NCBI GenBank assembly: GCA_024762925.1
Contig: JANTGM010000034.1
Coordinates: 1 to 51,405 of the forward strand
DNA length: 51,405 nt
From: Kofleriaceae bacterium
GTDB lineage: Bacteria; Myxococcota_A; Polyangia; Haliangiales; Haliangiaceae
Direction: 5' to 3'
Shown: piece by piece, positions 44,012-51,405 of the stretch
How the letters are laid out: every line of letters begins with the position of its first letter
Numbering within the stretch: position 1 is the first letter of the stretch
The notes under the pieces: model-generated
Told to the model about the DNA's origin: nothing
Database searches by the model: none
Seen by the model: the letters and a program-made list of their open reading frames with translations, nothing else
Translations under genes and position numbers: made by a program

Positions 44012-45052
44012 ATGGCGACAGAAGAGCTCATCAGCAAACTCACTTCACTGAACGAGGAATTTGCCAATGCCTTGATTCAGCTTTCAAGCGAACAAGAAAT
44101 TCGCGAGGTGCAAGCCAAATATCTCGGCAAGAAGGGCATGGTTTCGGCACTCATGCGCGAGATGGGAAAGCTGCCTCCTGAGGACAAGCGAACCGTTGGC
44201 GCTGCTTTCAACAAGGTAAAGTCGAGCATCGCTGGGGCCGTTGAAGGACGACTCGGCGAACTTGCAGCGGCCGCCGAGAAGGCTGACCTTGAGCGAACGG
44301 TGGATGTCTCTCTTCCAGGACGTGTGCGGGCATCAGGTCATACGCATATCGTTACGCAAGTTCGCGATGAGTCGGTTGCCATCTTTGGGGAGCTCGGCTT
44401 TGAAGTCGCCGAAGGCCCACAGATCGAAAACGACTTTCACAACTTCGAGGCTCTGGGGTTTGCGAAGGACCATCCAGCCCGAGATGAGCAAGACACCTTC
44501 TTTGTCGATGATGGCAAACTGCTTTTGCGCACGCACACAAGCCCCGTGCAGATTCGGACCATGCTCAGTGAGGCGCCACCCATTAAGATTGTGGCGCCAG
44601 GTGCCGTCTATCGTCGCGATGACGATCCAACGCATAGCCCCATGTTTGGTCAAATTGAAGGCCTCTTGATTGATGAGAATGTTCGCTTCTCAGATTTGAA
44701 AGGTGTGCTTCTGCACTTTGTGAAGCGCTACTTTGGCGAGGACCTTGAGATTCGCTTTCGACCCAGTTTCTTTCCATTCGTTGAGCCTGGTGCAGAAGTC
44801 GATATGCAGTGCTCGTTTTGCATTGATACCGACTCGAGCAGGTGCCGGGTTTGCAAAGGCACAACATGGGTCGAAATCGGCGGCGCTGGCATGGTGGATC
44901 CCGTCGTTCTCGAGCACGTCAACATCGACACCGAGAAATACACTGGCTTTGCCTTTGGTATGGGGCTTGAGCGGATGGCCATGTTGCGGCACGGTGTAAA
45001 CGATATTAAGAACTTTTATGAAGGCGATATGCGCTTTCTTACCCAGTTTTAG
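44012..45052 (+). CDS. pheS: Phenylalanine-tRNA ligase alpha subunit
   Basis: 346 residues. PheS carries the class II catalytic core that activates phenylalanine and charges tRNA-Phe in an alpha2-beta2 enzyme with PheT. The N-terminal coiled coil occupies about 1-90. Motif 2 is AVYRRDDDPTHSPMFGQIEG, and FRPSFFPFVEPGAEVDM and GFAFGMGLERMAML (motif 3) follow. A four-Cys insert, C-x2-C-x8-C-x2-C near 266-283 (CSFC...CRVC), suggests a small zinc knuckle; similar inserts occur in PheS of several bacterial phyla but not E. coli. AGGA lies about seven bases before the ATG. pheT follows after 14 bp. Confidence 0.97.
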   Translation: MATEELISKLTSLNEEFANALIQLSSEQEIREVQAKYLGKKGMVSALMREMGKLPPEDKRTVGAAFNKVKSSIAGAVEGRLGELAAAAEKADLERTVDVSLPGRVRASGHTHIVTQVRDESVAIFGELGFEVAEGPQIENDFHNFEALGFAKDHPARDEQDTFFVDDGKLLLRTHTSPVQIRTMLSEAPPIKIVAPGAVYRRDDDPTHSPMFGQIEGLLIDENVRFSDLKGVLLHFVKRYFGEDLEIRFRPSFFPFVEPGAEVDMQCSFCIDTDSSRCRVCKGTTWVEIGGAGMVDPVVLEHVNIDTEKYTGFAFGMGLERMAMLRHGVNDIKNFYEGDMRFLTQF

Positions 45053-45066
45053 TAGGGAGATTCGCG

Positions 45067-47496
45067 ATGCTTGCTTCTTGGTCTTGGCTTAATGAGCTAG
45101 TGGAATTTGACCGTGAGATTTCTGCGGAGGAGGGAGCTGCGGCTCTCACCGGCGCAGGTCTTGAGGTCGAAGAGTTCCGCCGTGTTGGAACGGATTTTAC
45201 CGGTGTTGTGATCGCCGAGGTGGTTTCGAAAGAGAAACACCCAAACGCCGACAAACTCACCATTGTGAACGTCATCGACTCCGTTGGTGGGGAACCAACC
45301 GTTGTGATTTGCGGTGCTCCCAACGTTCCGGAACCCGGCGGGCGCGTTCTCTGGGCCAAACCCGGAGCGGTGCTTCCTGGGGGCTTTCAGCTTGGTGAGA
45401 AAAAACTCAAGGGTATTCTCTCTGCAGGCATGCTCTGCGCCGAAGATGAACTCGGACTCGGTGACGATCACGATGGCATCGTTGTCCTCGGTGATGAAGG
45501 CAAGCAGCTCGAACTCGGTGCCCCAGCAGCAGAGGCACTTGGCTTGGCCGACGTTGTCTTCGACTTGTGCATTCCCGCGAATCGGGCCGATGCTCTCGGC
45601 CACGTTGGCATCGCTCGCGAGCTTGCTGCTCTGTTGGGTGGCCGCGCCAAGTTGCCCGACGCAGACCTAAGCTCGGTCCTCGATCGTCGTGAAACATGTG
45701 CAGACTTGGTGAGCATTTCAATTGAGGACAAAGACGCCTGCCCGCGTTACCTCGCTCGCGTCATTAAGGGACTGTCTGTGGGGCCATCACCCATGTGGAT
45801 GCAACAACGTCTTCGCAACGTTGGTGTTCGCCCCATCAGCAACTTGGTAGACGTCACCAACTACGTGATGTTTGAACTTGGCCAGCCGATGCACGCCTTT
45901 GACTACGACAAGATCGAAGGTCAGCGCATCGTGGTTCGCAAAGCTGTCGATGGCGAGAAGATGACAACACTCGACGATACTGAGCGCTCACTGCTCGGTT
46001 CGGACTTGCTAATCTGCGATGCGAAGGCGCCGGTAGCCATCGCAGGAGTGATGGGTGGGCAAACGAGCGAAGTCTCTGACAGTACAACTTCCGTTCTTCT
46101 CGAGAGCGCAAGCTTTGATGCGATGACTGTGCGTCGCGCCGCCAAGCGTCTGGGCCTGCACTCTGACGCCTCCCACCGCTTTGAGCGGGCTGTGGATCCA
46201 AACGGTACCGACTTGGCATCTCGCCGCGCAGCGCTTCTGCTCGCTAGGCATGGCAATGGCAAGGTCGTCGATGGCTCTGTCGATGAGTACCCAAAAGAGG
46301 TTGCGCCAATGACTGTCACGATGCGGCGTTCCCGCTGCGCGGCTCTAAGTGGCATTGATGTTGGACGAGACGTGATGGTGGAAACCCTTGAGCGTCAGGG
46401 GCTAACCGTGAAGGCGGGCGAGGGCGACATCATCGAAGCAACAGTGCCTACCTCCCGTGCTGACATCACTCGCGAAGTGGATCTCATTGAAGAGGTCGTT
46501 CGTATCTACGGCTTCGCACGAGTGCCTGCAACATTGCCAGCAACCACCGTGCGTCCGAAGCGCCGCAGTGATCGACGGCGAGTTCTGGCCCAGGCCGCAA
46601 TGATTCAAAGTGGATACTGCGAAAGCCTCACCTATGGCTTCACATCTCCGCAAAAGGTGGCAGCGCTTGGGTATGCCAGTGACGCGCCTGAGGCAAATCC
46701 CATCAAGATCGACAATCCCATGACGGTGGAGCAGTCGGTGATGCGCACAAGCCTTTGGCCAAATCTGCTCACCTCTGTCGCACACAATGGGAAACACGAT
46801 GTGCACAATGTCCGACTCTTCGAACTCGGCAGTGTCTTCCTGCGCAAGCCAAATGGATCGATCGCAGAACCGATGCACCTGTGTTCCGTTCTGGCAGGAC
46901 GACGAGATGGATGGCTTCGGCCTGGGGCTGATGTGGACTTCTTTGATGCCAAGGGCGCGGTCATCACCGTTCTTGAGAGCCTCTTTGGCAGCGCTGATGG
47001 CTTCTCATTCCGGCCAAATCCCCGTTCGCCCGTGCTTCATCCAGGGATTTCTGCTGGGATTTTCGACTCTTCAGGCAAGGAGATCGGATGCGTGGGAGAG
47101 ATTCATCCCAAGGTTCGTGAGGCCTTTGACATCGACACTCCTGTCTTTGGGGTGGAGCTTGATGTGGATGCTCTTGAGGTTCCTGAAGATGCCCAGATGA
47201 TGGAGATACCTCGGTATCCAGCTGTGTCGAGAGATATCAGCATGCTGGTTGGTGATGAGATTCCTGCATCGCAAATGCTCGAAATAATTGAGAGTTGCCA
47301 GGAGCCTTTGGTTGCAGGCATCCAAGTCCTTGAGGACTATCGAGACCCCGCACATGTGCCTCTTGGAAAGAAGGGCATGCTCTGGTCCGTGACCTATCGC
47401 TCTTTGGAACGCACACTTACAGACGCGGAAGTTGACAAGGTGCACAAGCACATTGAGGATAGGCTTCTTGGAGATCTGCAGGCAACCCGCCGTTAG
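45067..47496 (+). CDS. pheT: Phenylalanine-tRNA ligase beta subunit
   Basis: 809 residues, near the family's usual 790-800. Domains in order: the EMAP-like tRNA-binding domain (VVIAEVVSKEKHPNADKLTI), the B3/B4 editing domain that clears mischarged Tyr (around LVDVTNYVMFELGQPMHAFDY), B5 (ADITREVDLIEEVVRIYGF), the catalytic-like fold and a C-terminal FDX-ACB anticodon-binding domain (RYPAVSRDISMLVGDEIP). It forms the alpha2-beta2 enzyme with PheS. The ATG follows AGTAGGGAG by ten bases. A 65-bp gap separates it from ihfA. Confidence 0.97.
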   Translation: MLASWSWLNELVEFDREISAEEGAAALTGAGLEVEEFRRVGTDFTGVVIAEVVSKEKHPNADKLTIVNVIDSVGGEPTVVICGAPNVPEPGGRVLWAKPGAVLPGGFQLGEKKLKGILSAGMLCAEDELGLGDDHDGIVVLGDEGKQLELGAPAAEALGLADVVFDLCIPANRADALGHVGIARELAALLGGRAKLPDADLSSVLDRRETCADLVSISIEDKDACPRYLARVIKGLSVGPSPMWMQQRLRNVGVRPISNLVDVTNYVMFELGQPMHAFDYDKIEGQRIVVRKAVDGEKMTTLDDTERSLLGSDLLICDAKAPVAIAGVMGGQTSEVSDSTTSVLLESASFDAMTVRRAAKRLGLHSDASHRFERAVDPNGTDLASRRAALLLARHGNGKVVDGSVDEYPKEVAPMTVTMRRSRCAALSGIDVGRDVMVETLERQGLTVKAGEGDIIEATVPTSRADITREVDLIEEVVRIYGFARVPATLPATTVRPKRRSDRRRVLAQAAMIQSGYCESLTYGFTSPQKVAALGYASDAPEANPIKIDNPMTVEQSVMRTSLWPNLLTSVAHNGKHDVHNVRLFELGSVFLRKPNGSIAEPMHLCSVLAGRRDGWLRPGADVDFFDAKGAVITVLESLFGSADGFSFRPNPRSPVLHPGISAGIFDSSGKEIGCVGEIHPKVREAFDIDTPVFGVELDVDALEVPEDAQMMEIPRYPAVSRDISMLVGDEIPASQMLEIIESCQEPLVAGIQVLEDYRDPAHVPLGKKGMLWSVTYRSLERTLTDAEVDKVHKHIEDRLLGDLQATRR

Positions 47497-47561
47497 GCTT
47501 TCCTACACCTCGGTAACGTGTGGTAATGTCTAGGCCTTAACTCTTAGGAGAGGATTGCAAG

Positions 47562-47864
47562 ATGGTGAAAATGACCAAGGCCGACATCATCGAGGTTGTC
47601 TACGAGAAGGTAGGCGGTTTTTCGAAGAAGGAAGCGGCTGAGATCGTGGAGACAGTCTTTGACTCGATTAAGGAGACCCTCGAGCGGGGTGCCAAGATCA
47701 AAATCTCAGGCTTCGGCAATTTCGTGGTGCGGGACAAGAAGGCACGTATTGGGCGCAATCCCCAGACCGGTGAAGAGATTACGATTTCTGCCCGCCGAGT
47801 TCTGAGCTTTAAGCCCAGTCAAGTGCTCAAGAATGCTCTCAACGGCGGCGACCCGCTTCCGTAA
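47562..47864 (+). CDS. ihfA: Integration host factor alpha subunit
   Basis: 100 residues of the HU/IHF family. KADIIEVVYEKVGGFSKKEA is the helical dimer part, ISGFGNFVVRDKKARIGRNP covers the conserved GF.G.F loop and the DNA-intercalating proline arm, and RRVLSFKPSQVLK is the end. The placement directly after pheT is that of ihfA in gamma- and deltaproteobacteria, which is why I call alpha rather than HU. It bends DNA in recombination and at sigma54 promoters; a sigma54 activator is encoded at 35061. AGGAGAGG lies seven bases before the ATG. Confidence 0.93.
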   Translation: MVKMTKADIIEVVYEKVGGFSKKEAAEIVETVFDSIKETLERGAKIKISGFGNFVVRDKKARIGRNPQTGEEITISARRVLSFKPSQVLKNALNGGDPLP

Positions 47865-47881
47865 GTAGCCTCGAGTTCTCG

Positions 47882-48256
47882 ATGAGAGCTCCAAGTACCT
47901 TGCAACCGGCCTACTCCCAAGATCCGCGTATTCCCGACAAGCAGTATTTTCGAATCGGGGAAGTATCTGAGATCGTGGGAGTGGAATCCTACGTACTGCG
48001 GTTTTGGGAGACAGAGTTTGCAGAACTCGCACCTGCAAAGTCAAAGTCGAACCAACGCATTTACTCCCAAGAGGATGTTGCGCTTGTGCTTCGCATACGT
48101 GATCTGCTGTATGAGGAGTGCTTCACAATCGATGGTGCAAGACGACAGCTTGCGATGGGCGCACAGCCACAACACACTGTGCCTGCCCGAACTTCCGCAG
48201 TGCTTGAGCAGGTTCGAAAGGACGTGCTCGACCTCTTGCAGCTCGCCAAGGAATGA
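47882..48256 (+). CDS. MerR-family transcriptional regulator
   Basis: 124 residues. Residues about 20-95 are the MerR winged helix: YFRIGEVSEIVGVESYVLRF, the wing (SNQRIYSQEDVALVLRIRDL) and FTIDGARRQL. Only about 25 residues follow it, enough for a short dimer helix and no effector domain. A MerR-like gene after ihfA is a conserved arrangement in deltaproteobacteria. Its target is not known. It starts 17 bp after ihfA and is followed within 18 bp by a tRNA gene, so it is probably on the same transcript. Confidence 0.88.
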   Translation: MRAPSTLQPAYSQDPRIPDKQYFRIGEVSEIVGVESYVLRFWETEFAELAPAKSKSNQRIYSQEDVALVLRIRDLLYEECFTIDGARRQLAMGAQPQHTVPARTSAVLEQVRKDVLDLLQLAKE

Positions 48257-48273
48257 AGTAGTACACACTTCTC

Positions 48274-48347
<74 letters not shown>

Positions 48348-48354
48348 CTAGATG

Positions 48355-48392
48355 AGGCGACCTTTGTTTTGCGAAGGTCGCCTTTTCTTTTT
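48355..48392 (+). terminator. Rho-independent terminator after tRNA-Pro
   Basis: AGGCGACCTT (48355-48364) pairs perfectly with AAGGTCGCCT (48374-48383) over ten bp around a nine-nt loop, followed by TTTCTTTTT. One of the strongest terminators in the window. It ends the translation operon before surE. Confidence 0.92.
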
Positions 48393-48423
48393 GTAGCACC
48401 CGGGTTTATTGGGCAAGAACATC

Positions 48424-49197
48424 ATGGAAGCACCTCTAATCATTGTCACCAACGATGACGGCATCGACTCTCCCTACCTGAGTCTGCTCTCTGCGCGTCT
48501 GCAAGAAACCTTGGGCGCCGAGGTCTTGGTTGTTGCCCCCGAGCGCCAGCGCTCGGCGATGTCACACGCGATCACGCTGCACAAGCCACTGCGCATTCAT
48601 GAGCAGCGGCCGGGGTTCTACTCACTCAGTGGCTCCCCTGTGGACTGCGTCTACGTTGCTTGTTTGCACATTGCCAAGCGATCGCCGTCGTTGGTGATTT
48701 CTGGGCCCAATGATGGGTTCAACTTGGGGACGGATGTCTTCTACTCGGGCACTGTCGGAGCCGCGATCGAGGGTGGGCTACGTGGCATCCCCTCCATTGC
48801 TGTGAGCGTAGATCGCAAGAGCGCAGGTGTTGTTCCGTCCGCCGCCCGGCTCGTGACGAGCTTGTCCAAGCGCATGCTGGACTCACCACTTCCAAACGGC
48901 ACCGTGCTCAACGTGAATGTCCCGATGGGGGCGACCGAGGCGGAGTGGACGAGTATTGGCCGTCGCTACTATGACGACGATGTCCATGAGCGCACCGACC
49001 CGAGGGGAGGCAAGTACATCTGGATTGGTGGAGGAATCGCGGGCATTGCGGAGGTTCCTGGCACGGATTGCTTCGCTGTGGTTCGGGAACACAAAGCCAG
49101 CATCACCCCGCTGCAATTGGATCCAACCCGACATGAATTGGTGGCTTCAGAGCGTCCTGATTGGGATCTCAATGACTTCGCCAAGGAGAGATCATGA
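48424..49197 (+). CDS. surE: 5'/3'-nucleotidase SurE
   Basis: 257 residues. SurE removes phosphate from nucleoside monophosphates in stationary-phase survival. The metal site TNDDGIDSP is at the N-terminus, followed by VVAPERQRSAMSHAIT, LSGSPVDCVYVACLHI and the metal ligand region GPNDGFNLGTDVFYSGTVGA (Asn in a GxN motif). I chose ATG 48424, which starts six residues before the first strand as in other SurE proteins; a TTG at 48409 would add five. It overlaps apt by ATGA, so the two are coupled. Confidence 0.95.
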   Translation: MEAPLIIVTNDDGIDSPYLSLLSARLQETLGAEVLVVAPERQRSAMSHAITLHKPLRIHEQRPGFYSLSGSPVDCVYVACLHIAKRSPSLVISGPNDGFNLGTDVFYSGTVGAAIEGGLRGIPSIAVSVDRKSAGVVPSAARLVTSLSKRMLDSPLPNGTVLNVNVPMGATEAEWTSIGRRYYDDDVHERTDPRGGKYIWIGGGIAGIAEVPGTDCFAVVREHKASITPLQLDPTRHELVASERPDWDLNDFAKERS

Positions 49198-49715
49198 AAC
49201 TCGAACAGCTCAAGGAACTCATTCGTGACGTTTCCGACTTTCCCAAGCCTGGCATTCTCTTTAAGGACATAACGCCGCTCCTCGCCCACGCACGGGGCAT
49301 GCACGCCTGCACAGAGGCGCTCGCGACAATTGTCCACAAGGCGAATGCTGAGGAACTGGTCGGGATCGAATCTCGAGGTTTCATCTTTGCTGCAGCAATT
49401 GCTGCCGTCGAGCAAATGCCACTGCAACTTGTCCGCAAGCCCGGTAAGCTGCCGTACGCAAAGGTTGGTGTCGACTACGACCTCGAATATGGGACCGATC
49501 GAGTCGAACTTCACAGCGATGCAATTGTCGCTGGTCGGCGCTACGCCATCATTGATGATTTGCTTGCGACTGGCGGAACGGCTGCAGCAACGGCAAAGCT
49601 CGTTGAGAGCCAGGGCGGGGTGGTTGCCTGTGCTGCCTTTGTGATTGAGCTCTCAGAACTTCCTGGTCGGGCAAGGTTGGAGAATCACAACGTGCACGCA
49701 CTCATCTCGTACTGA
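49194..49715 (+). CDS. apt: Adenine phosphoribosyltransferase
   Basis: 173 residues, the normal length. It salvages adenine with PRPP to AMP. Visible marks are the FPKPGILFKDITPLL N-terminus, GIESRGFIFAAAIA, the hood residues LVRKPGKLPY and the PRPP-binding motif AIIDDLLATGGTAAAT. The ATG overlaps the surE stop, with AAGGAGAG upstream. Together with SurE (nucleotide dephosphorylation) the pair handles purine turnover. Its 3' end overlaps the convergent lipoprotein gene by 14 bp. Confidence 0.97.
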   Translation: MKLEQLKELIRDVSDFPKPGILFKDITPLLAHARGMHACTEALATIVHKANAEELVGIESRGFIFAAAIAAVEQMPLQLVRKPGKLPYAKVGVDYDLEYGTDRVELHSDAIVAGRRYAIIDDLLATGGTAAATAKLVESQGGVVACAAFVIELSELPGRARLENHNVHALISY

Positions 49716-50058
49716 AGTAGCGACCCTCAGCTTCGCCAGCATCATCAAGTGGGGCGAGGCAGCGGCTCTCCAGCTGAGCAACGCTAGTGGCCTTGGAAAC
49801 ACAGCGAACCACAGCTTCCGGGTTTGCGCGACAGTCCACCATCACCATGTGCACATTTGCCTCCGTGAAGTCCGCATGGAGGTTTGGGGCTAGGCCCTCG
49901 TCAAACGCCGCCTGTTTGTAGAGGATTGCGGCCTTCTCTGCCGCTGGCTCACAACTCGCCACCTGGCCGCCGTCTCCGTGGGGCAGCGGCCGTGCTGGCG
50001 CTTTGCTCTGACCGCAGGAGGCCACGATGAGCGCCGTGAGAATGCCAAAGTTGCGCAT
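49702..50058 (-). CDS. Small Cys-containing lipoprotein
   Basis: 118 residues from ATG 50058, where a signal peptide begins (RNFGILTALIVASCGQ) with lipobox VASC. A longer reading from 50109 adds 17 residues without signal character. The mature part has four further cysteines, in ASCEPA, VDCRA, VRCVS and SRCLA. The last two segments resemble the C-terminal part of the divergent lipoprotein at 50133 (LRECLS...MACLS). No known domain. Its 3' end overlaps apt (convergent). Start and strand are supported by the clear signal peptide. Confidence 0.7.
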   Translation of the reverse strand: MRNFGILTALIVASCGQSKAPARPLPHGDGGQVASCEPAAEKAAILYKQAAFDEGLAPNLHADFTEANVHMVMVDCRANPEAVVRCVSKATSVAQLESRCLAPLDDAGEAEGRYFSTR

Positions 50059-50132
50059 GGCATGATGATACGCGCAGATGCGTCTGGCATCGAAGGCGCC
50101 TCTGCGCAAAAGCCGCTATCGTCCCCACCATC

Positions 50133-50576
50133 ATGCGTTTGCCAACAACTCTGCTTCTCTCCACCTCTGTTCTGGCCGGCTTTGCCGTTGGTTGTGGTGG
50201 TTCAAAGAAACCCGCCAGCGAGAACACCGATCCTGTGATTGTTCCGCCAGCCACAGATGCCCAGGCATCAGAGACTCCAGAGGAGAAGTTCACACGCCAG
50301 AAGGCAGATGCTGTTGGCAAGATGTGTGAACGGATTGTCGATTGCTCTGTGGAAGATGCCAAAAACTCGCTATCACCAGAAGAACTCACCAAACTCGATC
50401 TTGAGAATACGTCAAAGCAGGCGTTGACTGAGTGCAACGAGGCATATGGGGCCGGTCCAATGTCACCTCGCCAAGTTGTAGATTTACGTGAGTGTCTCTC
50501 GCAGCCCACTCAATGCCCTGACTTCATGGCATGTCTGTCAAAACTTTCACCAGGTTCAAAGACAGCAACACCTTAG
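50133..50576 (+). CDS. Small Cys-containing lipoprotein, related to its divergent neighbour
   Basis: 147 residues. A signal peptide with lipobox VGC (LAGFAVGCGGS), a Ser/Pro/Asp-rich linker to about residue 50, then a helical domain with six cysteines (KMCERIVDC, TECNEAYG, LRECLSQPTQC, MACLS). The spacing of the last four resembles the neighbouring lipoprotein, suggesting disulfide-bonded helical hairpins. The family is not known to me. The 74-bp gap between the two divergent starts must hold both promoters; none is obvious. Confidence 0.75.
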   Translation: MRLPTTLLLSTSVLAGFAVGCGGSKKPASENTDPVIVPPATDAQASETPEEKFTRQKADAVGKMCERIVDCSVEDAKNSLSPEELTKLDLENTSKQALTECNEAYGAGPMSPRQVVDLRECLSQPTQCPDFMACLSKLSPGSKTATP

Positions 50577-50618
50577 GGTTGCTGCTAGGCTAGGTGGGTG
50601 ATTGAGAGGGGTGGGTAG

Positions 50619-50966
50619 ATGACAATCCTGGTAGCAGACGATGAAGAGCTTGTTCGCACAGTGGTTGTGCGGTTGCTCCAATTCCTTGGACATGATGTTG
50701 TCGAGGTGGACACCGGTGAAGCGGCTCTAGTCACGCTCAAGGAACGCAGTGATATTGAGCTCGCGTTGCTGGATGAGCAGATGCCCGGGCTGCGTGGGTC
50801 CGAGGTGCTTTCGCAGATGCGTGCCTTTCTTCCGACTATGCCGGTGCTACTGAGTAGCGGCAATGTTGGAGTCGAGGCGAACGACTCTCGGGCACTCATG
50901 CTCAGCAAACCCTACCGTCTCGATACCCTTGAATCCGCCCTGGCCAAAGTCACCGAGCTTGGCTAA
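50619..50966 (+). CDS. Stand-alone response regulator receiver protein
   Basis: 115 residues, only a CheY-like receiver. The acidic pair is Asp7-Asp8 (VADDEEL), the phosphoacceptor Asp52 in ALLDEQMPGLRGSEV, the switch Ser79/80 in VLLSSGN and Lys97 in LSKPYR, so all residues needed for phosphotransfer are present. There is no output domain, so it would act by protein binding, as CheY does. No histidine kinase is adjacent. GGGTGG precedes the ATG by about four bases. Confidence 0.92.
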   Translation: MTILVADDEELVRTVVVRLLQFLGHDVVEVDTGEAALVTLKERSDIELALLDEQMPGLRGSEVLSQMRAFLPTMPVLLSSGNVGVEANDSRALMLSKPYRLDTLESALAKVTELG

Positions 50967-51200
50967 AGGCTCGCTTCTTGGTGAGACTACCGGCGGGCTC
51001 CAAATGGGCTCTCGCAGTGTTGGCCAGAATCTAAGAAGAACACTGAGGTTCGGCATTGGGTACACCGGGCGCCAGCGTTGGTGGTTCGGGTGCGGTTCTT
51101 CGAGCTGCTAGGCGCTTGAATTGTTGCGAGTTGCCCGGTTCTGCACGCCTCTCCCCGGTAGCAGCCCTCCGAAGCTCTAGCGGACCGACGCCGATTGGCG

Positions 51201-51206
51201 TATAAC
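51201..51206 (+). promoter_or_regulatory. Candidate -10 box for tRNA-Arg
   Basis: TATAAC matches five of six -10 positions and lies 13 bp before the mature tRNA-Arg 5' end. No good -35 box sits at the expected distance. The 253-bp stretch between the receiver gene and the tRNA shows no other feature or supported gene. Confidence 0.3.
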
Positions 51207-51219
51207 GGCCGCAACGATT

Positions 51220-51296
51220 GGTCCCATAGCTCAGCTGGATAGAGCGGCGCTTTCCTAAAGCGTAGGCCGAATGTTCGAATCATTCTGGGATCACCA
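51220..51296 (+). tRNA. tRNA-Arg (anticodon CCT)
   Basis: 77 nt including an encoded CCA. Acceptor GGTCCCA pairs with TGGGATC (one G-U pair), D-stem GCTC/GAGC, anticodon stem GCGCT/AGCGT with loop TTCCTAA (anticodon CCT, reading AGG), T-stem GAATG/CATTC with loop TTCGAAT, discriminator A. It differs from the other two tRNA genes here in encoding CCA. Confidence 0.95.
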
Positions 51297-51312
51297 AGCG
51301 AAGCCTCGCTAG

Positions 51313-51397
51313 CTAGCTAATTTCTGGTGTGGAACACCAGACCACAGCGCCGAAGGCGCGAAACACCACGCTTGCTCGCAAGCGTTAGCTAGTTTTT
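51313..51397 (+). terminator. Multi-hairpin 3' structure ending in a U-tract, after tRNA-Arg
   Basis: Three perfect hairpins follow in a row: CTGGTGT/ACACCAG (51324-51340), GCGCC/GGCGC (51347-51359) and ACGCTTG/CAAGCGT (51368-51385). An outer pair CTAGCTAA (51313-51320) with TTAGCTAG (51385-51392) can close around them, and five T follow at 51393-51397. The last hairpin and U-tract look like an intrinsic terminator, but its stem and tail are separated by the outer-stem strand. Confidence 0.55.
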
Positions 51398-51405
51398 GTC
51401 CCTAG

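Noticed and set aside
50987-51283. 98-codon minus-strand frame near the right end
   Set aside because: It runs through the antisense of the tRNA-Arg gene and has no recognisable features.

Overview
The window reads as chromosomal DNA of a myxobacterium-like organism (phylum Myxococcota, former Deltaproteobacteria). Pointers are a MYXO-CTERM tail (39645-40475), Hanks-type Ser/Thr kinases, an FHA-GAF-sigma54 activator, many lipoproteins with short Cys-rich segments, two giant TPR proteins, and a translation initiation factor IF-3 with a non-AUG start and a long C-terminal extension. GC content looks moderate to high, by eye near 57-60%. No phage, transposon, plasmid or CRISPR content was seen. 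The left edge cuts a gene.

Layout. 1-5255: envelope glycan or surface-modification locus, with a membrane enzyme of the alkaline-phosphatase/sulfatase superfamily, a dolichol-phosphate-mannose-synthase-like GT2, and a divergent GT-C-type polyprenyl-phosphate-sugar transferase. 5300-6331: a MinD/ParA-like ATPase. 6599-11092: hutH-hutU-hutI for histidine degradation on the minus strand. 11257-22483: two translationally coupled giant TPR proteins behind a good sigma70 promoter; both end in what looks like a catalytically dead M48-peptidase-like domain. 22575-26826: two large secreted lipoproteins, one with PPC-type domains and one with a metzincin-like zinc motif. 26836-29068: a small membrane protein and a Ser/Thr kinase. 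29065-31614: a DEAD-box helicase with a DECD motif and a long charged repeat region. 31720-34907: one membrane protein and two lipoproteins. 35061-39535: a signalling cassette of Ser/Thr kinase, TPR membrane protein and FHA-GAF-sigma54 activator. 39645-41806: a MYXO-CTERM surface protein and a convergent UbiB/AarF kinase.

41837-48392 is the translation block: tRNA-Val(GAC), a terminator, infC-rpmI-rplT, an attenuator-like terminator, pheS-pheT-ihfA-merR, tRNA-Pro(GGG), a terminator. This matches the classical bacterial infC-to-ihfA order, with tRNA genes at both edges. 48424-49715 is surE-apt (nucleotide metabolism). The right end holds two small divergent Cys-containing lipoproteins, a stand-alone receiver protein, tRNA-Arg(CCT) and a multi-hairpin 3' structure.

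Most notable observations: the paired TPR/pseudo-M48 proteins; the kinase-TPR-FHA-sigma54 cassette; a 36-nt intergenic repeat in front of two genes; an over-represented GCGATCGC octamer; the non-AUG infC start; and the identical 15-bp repeats that extend the sulfatase-like protein.
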